Source of the DNA: Bacteroidales bacterium
Lineage (GTDB): Bacteria; Bacteroidota; Bacteroidia; Bacteroidales; UBA932
Length of the DNA stretch: 15,528 bases
Assembly (NCBI GenBank): GCA_016281435.1
Contig: JAEEIQ010000079.1
Location: 1 to 15,528 of the forward strand
Reading direction: 5' to 3'
Below, piece by piece: positions 1 through 5,875 of this stretch. The notes below the pieces were generated by a model. It was not told the DNA's origin, did not search any database, and worked only from the letters and a program-made list of their open reading frames with translations. The position numbers were made by a program, and so were the translations under genes. Each line of letters begins with the position of its first letter. Positions within the stretch are counted from its first letter, which is position 1.

Positions 1-781
1 ACACCATGGACTGGACGTTGACGGCCGTTCCCCAGTCCTCGGGAATCTTCTCGATGCGGCGGTAGGCGATGGCCCTCTTGCCATTCCAGGACTTGAAAAC
101 TCCGCCGATGGAACCCCAGAGCTGGGCTTCGGCGGTGTCGGGGAACTCGACTCCGAGAACTTCCTTGACGCGGACCTTGAACTTGTCGCAGAGGTCCTTC
201 AGTTCCTCGGCGGTGATGTCGGTGTCGGACTTGTAGCCCTTCGCTTCCTTCAGTTCAGCCATCATGCGGTCAAGCTGCTGGCGTATGCCCTGTCCGTCGG
301 CGGGTTCGATGCCCTCGGCCTTCTCCATGACGACGTCGGAGTACATCATGATGAGGCGCCTGTAGGCGTCATATACGAAACGGGGGTTGCCCGTCTTCTT
401 GATCATTCCGGGGAGGGTGGCCGAGCAGAGACCGATGTTCAGGATGGTGTCCATCATGCCGGGCATGGAGGAACGCGCACCGGAACGGCAGCTCACGAGA
501 AGGGGATCCGACACATCGCCGAATTTCTTGCCCATGAGTTTCTCGGTGGCTTCGAGCGCTGCAGCGACTTCCGCCTTCAGTTCGTCCGAATAACCTCCGC
601 CGAGGGCATAATACTCGGCGCAGCATTCTGTCGTAATGGTGAATCCGGCGGGAACCGGCATCCCGAGCTTGCTCATCTCGGCAAGGTTGGCTCCTTTTCC
701 ACCAAGGAGCTCACGCATTGATCCGTCGCCCTCGGCGGTCTTTCCGCCGAAACGATAGACTCTCTTCTTTTTCTCTAACAT
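1..781 (-). CDS. ppdK: Pyruvate, phosphate dikinase, N-terminal part (runs off the left edge)
   Basis: PPDK interconverts pyruvate + ATP + Pi and PEP + AMP + PPi in the cytoplasm, either feeding gluconeogenesis or serving PPi-linked glycolysis. The visible 260 residues start MLEKKKRVYRFGG and match the N-terminal nucleotide-binding (ATP-grasp) region. Recognisable PPDK blocks are GGKGANLAEM near residue 29, the RSGARSSMPGMMDTILN block near 105 (glycine-rich ATP-binding stretch), NPRFVYDAYRRLIMMY near 140, and WNGKRAIAYRRIEKIP followed by WGTAVNVQSMV at the window edge. The full enzyme is about 900 residues, so the central phosphohistidine domain and the PEP/pyruvate domain lie outside. The ATG at 781 is chosen because the family N-terminus begins there and a promoter lies just upstream (809-840). 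The gene follows phoH by 79 bp on the same strand but appears to have its own promoter. Identification is very secure from conserved family sequence. Confidence 0.97.
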   Translation of the reverse strand, partial: MLEKKKRVYRFGGKTAEGDGSMRELLGGKGANLAEMSKLGMPVPAGFTITTECCAEYYALGGGYSDELKAEVAAALEATEKLMGKKFGDVSDPLLVSCRSGARSSMPGMMDTILNIGLCSATLPGMIKKTGNPRFVYDAYRRLIMMYSDVVMEKAEGIEPADGQGIRQQLDRMMAELKEAKGYKSDTDITAEELKDLCDKFKVRVKEVLGVEFPDTAEAQLWGSIGGVFKSWNGKRAIAYRRIEKIPEDWGTAVNVQSMV

Positions 782-808
782 TTTCTTGATATCTCTTATA
801 AATCGGCG

Positions 809-840
809 CGAATTTACTACAAAATCCGCCAGTTTGCAAA
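809..840 (-). promoter_or_regulatory. Predicted Bacteroidota-type promoter of ppdK
   Basis: On the minus strand, TTTG (837-840) is followed by a 20-base spacer and TAAATTCG (809-816). This matches the Bacteroidota sigma-ABfr pattern TTTG-N19/20-TAnnTTTG except for one base of the -7 box. It sits 28 bases upstream of the ppdK ATG, giving a short leader. It suggests that ppdK can be transcribed separately from phoH upstream. Confidence 0.6.
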
Positions 841-860
841 ATTTCTATAAAGTGTCGCTG

Positions 861-2204
861 CTACAGCAGTTTGGACGCCAGTTCGGAGAGTGCGCTCCGC
901 TCGCCCTTGCGCAGGAATACGTGCTGGAAAAGCTTCTGCCCGAGAAGCTTCTGCGAGATGTGCGTCAGGCCGTTCGACCACTGGTCCAGGTAAGGCTGGT
1001 CTATCTGGAAGATGTCTCCCGTGAAGACCATCTTCGTGCCCTCGCCGGCGCGGGTGATGATAGTCTTTATCTCATGCGGCGTAAGGTTCTGCGCCTCGTC
1101 TATGATGAAGTAACACTTGCCCAGCGAACGACCCCTTATGTAGGCCAGGGGCTCTATGATGAGCTTTTCCTGGGTCAGCATGGCCTCGATCCTGAGGGCC
1201 TCCTTCGAAGAGGGGCGGAACTGCTCCTTGATGACGTTCAGGTTGTCCATCAGTGGCTGCAGGAACGGGGACATCTTCTGCTTCTGGTCCCCGGGAAGGA
1301 AGCCTATGTCCTGGTTACCGAGAATCACGGTCGGACGGGAAATGACAATCTGGTCATAGTCCTTCTCCTGCTCGAGGGCGGCCGCAAGGGCCAGAAGGGT
1401 CTTTCCCGTCCCGGCGCCGCCGGTCAGGGACACGAGCTCGGTCTTCGGGTTCAGGCAGGCATCAAGGGCCATCTTCTGCTCGTCGTTGCGGGGGCGTATG
1501 CCATAGGCCTGGCGGGACTTCACGAGCACTATCTTGTCCCTGCAGGCATCGTAGCGGGCGCAGACAGTCTCCTTGTCTTCGGAGCCGGCCCAGTGGAACT
1601 TGTAGAGCTGGTTGGGCAGGGGCCTGCTTTTCGAGACTTTCTGCCACTCCATCGCGGTTTCCGGCCCGTAGCACAGGCCCTGCAGGTCGATGGGGTCGAT
1701 GTCCTTTTCCTGCACCTCCTTCTGGGACTCTTCGAGTATGCGGTCCTCGACCTTGTCGGTCAGGTAGTCCTGGGCTTCCATTCCGGCGGCCTTGGATTTC
1801 ACGCGGAGATTGACGTCCTTGGTGACCAGGGCGACGAAGGTGCCGGGATGGGTGTCGCGCACCCAGATGGCCGTCGAAAGGATACGATGGTCGGGAATGT
1901 CGTCGATGAAAAGGTCCTTCATGCCGTCGGGAAAGGGATGGTTTGGCTCCACCTTGATCCGGCCGAGACCTTTTCCTAGGGACAGCCCCTCTGGAGGGAA
2001 AAGCCGGCCGGCGGTTATCTTGTCGATGGAACGCATGAAACCGCGGGCATTGAAAGCCAGCGCGTCCGTCCCTTTCTTGAATTTGTCGACCTCCTCTATC
2101 ACGGCGACCGGGATGACGAGGTCGTTGTCCTGGAACTTGCGTATCGCGTTATGGTCGTGAAGGATGACGTTCGTGTCCAGCACGAAGATCTTTGGTTTGC
2201 CCAT
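861..2204 (-). CDS. PhoH-family ATPase with N-terminal PIN domain
   Basis: A 447-residue cytoplasmic protein of the PIN-PhoH (PhoH2/YlaK-like) class: a predicted PIN-type ribonuclease domain joined to a PhoH ATPase/helicase-like domain. The PIN part spans about residues 5-150 and opens with VLDTNVIL, with acidic residues at D10, E38, D105 and D130 (TKDVNLR) that fit the metal site. The PhoH part runs from about 235 to the end: Walker A GGAGTGKT at 262-269, the IISRP-like VISRPTV block near 287, Walker B FIIDEAQN at 366-373 and TGDIFQID at 395-402. Known PhoH2 proteins have been described as RNA helicase/RNase enzymes, so a role in RNA turnover is likely but inferred. The start ATG lies one base after the stop of the PurL-like gene (TAA-T-ATG), so the two are probably co-transcribed and coupled. 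The family call is secure; the physiological role is not known. Confidence 0.93.
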   Translation of the reverse strand: MGKPKIFVLDTNVILHDHNAIRKFQDNDLVIPVAVIEEVDKFKKGTDALAFNARGFMRSIDKITAGRLFPPEGLSLGKGLGRIKVEPNHPFPDGMKDLFIDDIPDHRILSTAIWVRDTHPGTFVALVTKDVNLRVKSKAAGMEAQDYLTDKVEDRILEESQKEVQEKDIDPIDLQGLCYGPETAMEWQKVSKSRPLPNQLYKFHWAGSEDKETVCARYDACRDKIVLVKSRQAYGIRPRNDEQKMALDACLNPKTELVSLTGGAGTGKTLLALAAALEQEKDYDQIVISRPTVILGNQDIGFLPGDQKQKMSPFLQPLMDNLNVIKEQFRPSSKEALRIEAMLTQEKLIIEPLAYIRGRSLGKCYFIIDEAQNLTPHEIKTIITRAGEGTKMVFTGDIFQIDQPYLDQWSNGLTHISQKLLGQKLFQHVFLRKGERSALSELASKLL

Positions 2205-2205
2205 A

Positions 2206-3309
2206 TTATTGTCTTATGAGGGATTCAAGTATGTTCTGTATGCCCGCGGAAGAGGACCTGCGGACCACTACCCTGCCGCTTTCCGAAGTAGGATGCCCGA
2301 GAGGGAAATAGGCTATGTCCTGAAGGAGGAACTCCGCGTCCAGATAATCGAAATCCGAATCGCGTATCTGGATGACGACCCCGGGGACCTCGGAGAAGAG
2401 CACACGCACCATGTCGCTTCCGGGATAGGCGCGCAGCAGGTCGGAGACATCGACGGATGCACCGACTCCCTCCCCCACCATTCCCTGCAGGGTGGTCAGC
2501 AGGCCGCCGTCGCCTATGCCGGTGCCGGCGAGCAAAATGCCGTCCTCGACGAATTCGCGCACGACCTCGAAGCAATCTTCGAAATAGTCGGGATCCTCCA
2601 GTTCGGGGACCCTTCCTCCGCCCGAAACGCCCATCACCTGGTTCAGGAGGGAGCCGCCCAGCCGGAACTCCGCAGTGTCGAACGGGACATAAACGATCCA
2701 ACTCTCCGGGTCCGGGACCAGGGTCTGCGGACATACATGGCGCATGCCCATCTTCGGCGAGGCCGTCTGCTCCCCGAGTTCTTCCTCGCCGGCCGCCGGA
2801 AGGCCCATCACGGGCACGAACTCGACGTCGAGGCCGTCTTCGGCAGGCACACATTTATATGAGCGGAGTGTCAGTCCGAGGGAATCCAGGCAATCCGCGG
2901 CTTCGCTGACGGAGTCATAGAACGCCGCCATGTTCCCCATCCGGGAATCGTCCCAATGCCATACGGCCCTGAGAGAAAGGTCTTCCAAACGGAAATGGCC
3001 CTTGTGCCAGAGGACATCCACGAGGCTGCGGGCAAGCTTGATGCGCGTGTACGTGCCGGAGAAGAAGACCGGGAACTCCCGCTTCGCGGTAAAGGTTCGC
3101 GCCAAGTATTTACGTATGCGGGAAGGATTATAATCCAGAAGGCCCGGAGTGGGATCCAGGGATTCATCGACGACAGCCTCTTCCGGGAACGGCGAGCTGA
3201 CAGGCGGAGCCATGGGGCAGTGCTCAGCCAGTATCTGGGCGGGGGTAAGCTCTTTGTGGACCCCGTCGATGATGTACTCGGAAGTGAATATGTTTTGCTT
3301 CTTACTCAT
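2206..3309 (-). CDS. Stand-alone PurL-like protein, probably catalytically inactive
   Basis: A 367-residue cytoplasmic protein. Residues about 110-345 resemble the C-terminal AIR-synthase-type half of phosphoribosylformylglycinamidine synthase (PurL). The matching blocks are FRLGGSLLNQV at 215-225, an ELEDPDYFEDCFEVVREFVEDG stretch from 237, IGDGGLLTTL at 265-274, and LFSEVPGVVIQIRDSD at 304-319 (PurL has LFNEELGAVIQVR). Full PurL is about 700-1,300 residues; the glutaminase domain, linker and other AIRS half are absent. The PurL HDxSDGGL motif has become TGIGDGGL, and no GKDS metal/phosphate motif is visible near residue 150. I infer a non-catalytic paralog that may bind a ligand or partner. 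Residues 1-60 are unlike PurL and may be a lineage-specific extension. It lies one base upstream of the PIN-PhoH gene and divergent from folC. Homology is read by eye, so a distant unrelated family cannot be fully excluded. Confidence 0.65.
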   Translation of the reverse strand: MSKKQNIFTSEYIIDGVHKELTPAQILAEHCPMAPPVSSPFPEEAVVDESLDPTPGLLDYNPSRIRKYLARTFTAKREFPVFFSGTYTRIKLARSLVDVLWHKGHFRLEDLSLRAVWHWDDSRMGNMAAFYDSVSEAADCLDSLGLTLRSYKCVPAEDGLDVEFVPVMGLPAAGEEELGEQTASPKMGMRHVCPQTLVPDPESWIVYVPFDTAEFRLGGSLLNQVMGVSGGGRVPELEDPDYFEDCFEVVREFVEDGILLAGTGIGDGGLLTTLQGMVGEGVGASVDVSDLLRAYPGSDMVRVLFSEVPGVVIQIRDSDFDYLDAEFLLQDIAYFPLGHPTSESGRVVVRRSSSAGIQNILESLIRQ

Positions 3310-3353
3310 GCCAAGAACGTGTAAAAATAGTTAAATTTGCGTTCAGTTGCAAT
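3310..3353. promoter_or_regulatory. Divergent promoter region between the PurL-like gene and folC
   Basis: Only 44 bases separate two divergent start codons. On the plus strand TAAATTTG (3332-3339) is a perfect TAnnTTTG -7 box, 14 bases before the folC ATG, but no TTTG -33 box lies 19-20 bases upstream. On the minus strand TATTTTTA (3322-3329) with TTGC 19 bases upstream (3349-3352) is a weak candidate for the PurL-like gene. The two -7 boxes nearly abut, so the two promoters may compete for polymerase. Confidence 0.4.
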
Positions 3354-4598
3354 ATGAACTTCACTGAAAAGGAATATGAGGCCCGCATAAATGAGCTTTT
3401 CGAGCGGCACCCGAGCGTCGCCGGCGCCGGATTCACGCCTGGCGCATACAAACCCGGCCTGGCAGGGATGGAAGGGCTCGACGGCAGGCTGGGCCATCCA
3501 TGGAAGGATTATAAATGCATCCACGTCGCCGGGACGAACGGCAAGGGGTCGGTCTGCTCCATGCTCGCAGCCGCCCTTTCGGCAGAAGGCGCCCGCGTCG
3601 GCCTCTACACCTCTCCTCACATCCTCGACTTCCGGGAGAGGATGAAGATAGTATCCTCCGGAGGATTCGAAATGATCAGCCGCGAGGAGGTCTGGGAGTT
3701 CCTCGAAAATGTCAGCGTGGACGGTCTGTCCTTTTTCGAAATAACGACGGGAATGGCATTCTGGTGGTTCGCCCGACGCGGGGTGGATGCGGCCGTGATA
3801 GAAGTGGGGCTCGGCGGAAGGCTGGACAGTACGAACATCATCACCCCGGCCCTCAGCGTCGTCACATCGATAGGACTGGACCACTGCGCCCTGCTCGGGG
3901 ACACACGCGGGAAGATAGCTTACGAGAAGGCGGGCATCTTCAAGCGCGGGATCCCGGCCGTCGTCTGGGGACGGGACGATGAGACCGGACCCGTGTTCGA
4001 ACGTATCGCCTTCGAAAAGGGAACGGCGCTGACATATGCCGACGGCTGCTTCCCCGGCGAAGACGGCCTGCTGGAAAGGATGGACCTCCGGGGGCCCTGC
4101 CAGAAGACGAACCTCCGCACGGCGCTCTGCGCGCTCCGTGTCCTGGGCGAAGATCCCTCACCGGCCAGGATGGACGCCATAGCCCGCACCGCTGCAACAA
4201 CCGGTTTCCACGGGAGGTGGGAACGCATAGGAAACGACCCGGAAACCATCTGTGACATAGGGCACAACCCCCAGGCCCTCGCCGTCAATTTCGCGCGTCT
4301 GCGGGACATGGGACGGCCTCTGACCATAGTTTTCGGCATCATGGCCGACAAGGACCTCGACGGGATAGCTCCGCTTTTCCCTGAAGGGGCCCGCTGCTAT
4401 CTCGCCGCTCCGCACACTGCAAGGGCCCTGCCCGCAGACGAACTCCTGGGGCGCATCCGCTCGCTCCGTCCCGACCTCGACTCACGGGCCTTCCCTTCCG
4501 TCGCCGCCGCCCTTCAGGCAGCCAGGAGCGAAGCCGCTCCCGGCGCGCTCGTTTACGTGGGCGGCAGCAATTATGTGGTATCCGAAATCAGCTGTTGA
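3354..4598 (+). CDS. folC: Folylpolyglutamate synthase / dihydrofolate synthase
   Basis: FolC adds glutamate to dihydropteroate and/or to folates, using ATP, in the cytoplasm; polyglutamylation retains folates as one-carbon carriers, including for purine synthesis. The 414-residue length is normal for the Mur-ligase-related family. Residues 56-67 (HVAGTNGKGSVC) are the P-loop. LYTSPHILDFRERMKI at 84-99 and FEITTGMAFWWF at 128-139 follow, then the VGLGGRLDSTN signature at 151-161 and the switch region SIGLDHCALLGDT at 172-184. The C-terminal glutamate-ligase domain starts near residue 285 with GFHGRWE, DIGHNPQAL at 301-309, VFGIMADKD at 326-334 and a closing YVGGSNYVVSEI. The start ATG sits 14 bases after a -7 box. 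It appears monocistronic, because the following lipoprotein gene has its own promoter. Whether it has both synthase activities cannot be told from sequence. Confidence 0.95.
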   Translation: MNFTEKEYEARINELFERHPSVAGAGFTPGAYKPGLAGMEGLDGRLGHPWKDYKCIHVAGTNGKGSVCSMLAAALSAEGARVGLYTSPHILDFRERMKIVSSGGFEMISREEVWEFLENVSVDGLSFFEITTGMAFWWFARRGVDAAVIEVGLGGRLDSTNIITPALSVVTSIGLDHCALLGDTRGKIAYEKAGIFKRGIPAVVWGRDDETGPVFERIAFEKGTALTYADGCFPGEDGLLERMDLRGPCQKTNLRTALCALRVLGEDPSPARMDAIARTAATTGFHGRWERIGNDPETICDIGHNPQALAVNFARLRDMGRPLTIVFGIMADKDLDGIAPLFPEGARCYLAAPHTARALPADELLGRIRSLRPDLDSRAFPSVAAALQAARSEAAPGALVYVGGSNYVVSEISC

Positions 4599-4614
4599 AT
4601 TCGCATATGGAAAA

Positions 4615-4646
4615 TTTGCGGATTCTGAACGATTTACATATATTTG
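4615..4646 (+). promoter_or_regulatory. Predicted Bacteroidota promoter of the lipoprotein gene
   Basis: TTTG (4615-4618), a spacer of exactly 20 bases, then TATATTTG (4639-4646) form a perfect match to TTTG-N20-TAnnTTTG. The -7 box ends 20 bases before the ATG at 4667. It is the best promoter match in the window and supports independent expression of the small lipoprotein. Confidence 0.75.
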
Positions 4647-4666
4647 CCGAATAAAGAATACCGAAT

Positions 4667-5098
4667 ATGAAAACATCAAGGATTTTCGCAGCCCTCGCTG
4701 CATGCTGCATCGCCATTGTTTCCTGCACCAAGACGGATCCCGACGCCAACACCGTAACCATCAACGGCGCTACTTATGAGAACGTCAAGGCGTCCTGCAT
4801 GGAGGAACACGGCTTGTATTTCCACTTCGATTTCGGTGACGGCATCACTGGCAACGGCCTGGTCGACAACCGTATCGGCATCGAGACCGTGACATTCGGA
4901 AAGGACGGCGGTTACGGTGACTGGCTCGCCATCCAGATCCTGGAGCCGGGAGACAAGATGTACACCGCCGTTCCCAAGACCGGTACCCAGACAATCAAGA
5001 AGAAGGGGGACTCCTATTCGGTCGTCATAGACGGCAAGGACGAGAACGGGAAGGTCTATAAGGTCAACGTCCTCGCAAAGATCGTAAAAGAATTATAG
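4667..5098 (+). CDS. Small predicted lipoprotein, function unknown
   Basis: A 143-residue exported protein. Residues 1-20 form a lipoprotein signal peptide (MKTSRIFAALAACCIAIVSC) with a lipobox-like IVSC ending at Cys20, the expected lipidation site; the following residues TKTDPDAN are polar. The mature part is about 120 residues, rich in Gly, Asp and Val, with alternating short hydrophobic runs (VTINGATYENV, LYFHFDF, YSVVIDG), which suggests an all-beta fold. I recognise no family. The start is fixed by the signal peptide and the perfect promoter upstream. Its stop overlaps the stop of the convergent SDR gene by 6 bp (shared TTATAG), and its likely terminator lies inside that gene at 5179-5209. 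Membrane localisation is inferred; function is not known. Confidence 0.85.
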   Translation: MKTSRIFAALAACCIAIVSCTKTDPDANTVTINGATYENVKASCMEEHGLYFHFDFGDGITGNGLVDNRIGIETVTFGKDGGYGDWLAIQILEPGDKMYTAVPKTGTQTIKKKGDSYSVVIDGKDENGKVYKVNVLAKIVKEL

Positions 5099-5875
5099 GT
5101 ACTTTCCGTAGCGCCGCAGAAGATGCTCAAGGAGCGCATCCCCAAGCAGCGGCAGAAGCGGAACCATAATCCTGTTAACGAGCCCGGGAAAACACCGGGC
5201 CCGTTTTTTAAACATCGCATCCAGGGCTTTCCGTACGGCTTTTTCGGGAGAAATCATGATCCCGGCTCCCCTGAGTATCCTGCGTGTCCTTTCGGAAAAA
5301 CCGAACAACGGAGTATCGACCGCACCGAAAATGGCGGTCGTGACTGACACTCCGGTCCCACGCGTTTCTATGCGCAGGGACCGGGAATACCCTTTGACGA
5401 AGCGTTTCGTGTTGCCGTACATCCCGATAGCGGGCCAGTCCATCCAGGCGCATACCGAGGAAATGTTCAGAATATACCCTCCCCCGGCGGCTTCCATCTC
5501 AGGTAGAAAAAGCCGGCAGAGAAGCAGCGGGGTCACGCAGTGGACCATCATCATCGCGCGGAGCCGCTCAGGGGGCGTTTCCGCAATCTTCGAAGTGAAG
5601 AGCATCCCGGCGTTGTTGACCAGGATACGGAGGACGGCATCGGGGCCGGCAGTCTTCCTGAAGGCCTCACGCACCGATACTGCAGCGCCCTCCGCGGAAA
5701 GGTCCTGCACGACAGGGATGAGCGCCGGGGCCGCCCCGGTTTCTTCGGCAAGATGTCCCAGCCCTTCCGCATCACGGTCCACCGCGACTATCCCGAAGCC
5801 CATCCCGTGAAGCTTCAGCGCATATTGGCGGCCCATTCCGGAAGCAGCGCCGGTCACAAGGGCGTATTCCGTCAT
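5093..5875 (-). CDS. Short-chain dehydrogenase/reductase (SDR family), substrate unknown
   Basis: A 260-residue NAD(P)-dependent oxidoreductase of the classical SDR fold. The cofactor glycine motif TGAASGMG is at residues 8-15, an acidic residue D33 follows the second strand (hinting at NAD preference), NNAG is at 87-90, the catalytic Ser is S139 or S140 (NISSV), and the YxxxK pair is Y153/K157 (YGNTK). The tail (about 205-260) is basic and carries a hydrophobic stretch (IMVPLLPLLGDALL) that could touch the membrane, as in some SDRs acting on lipids or sterols; this is speculative. Its ATG overlaps the stop of the A2M-like gene by 4 bp (ATGA in transcription order), so it is probably translationally coupled to it. 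Its 3' end holds an intrinsic terminator for the opposite strand, and its stop overlaps the lipoprotein stop. The family is certain; the substrate cannot be predicted. Confidence 0.92.
   Translation of the reverse strand: MTEYALVTGAASGMGRQYALKLHGMGFGIVAVDRDAEGLGHLAEETGAAPALIPVVQDLSAEGAAVSVREAFRKTAGPDAVLRILVNNAGMLFTSKIAETPPERLRAMMMVHCVTPLLLCRLFLPEMEAAGGGYILNISSVCAWMDWPAIGMYGNTKRFVKGYSRSLRIETRGTGVSVTTAIFGAVDTPLFGFSERTRRILRGAGIMISPEKAVRKALDAMFKKRARCFPGLVNRIMVPLLPLLGDALLEHLLRRYGKYL
5179..5209 (+). terminator. Intrinsic terminator on the plus strand, inside the SDR gene
   Basis: A 9-bp stem (5179-5187 with 5195-5203, one A-C mismatch, GCCCGG/CCGGGC core) with a 7-base loop is followed directly by six T residues (5204-5209). 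This is a classic Rho-independent terminator for plus-strand transcription. It starts 81 bases after the lipoprotein stop codon. The same bases encode residues about 223-232 of the SDR on the other strand. Confidence 0.8.

Noticed and set aside
786..1979. A 397-codon open frame on the plus strand opposite phoH
   Set aside because: It mirrors the secure PIN-PhoH gene; high GC and C-ending codons in phoH leave the antisense frame open. Its product has no recognisable motif, and it begins inside the phoH-ppdK gap.
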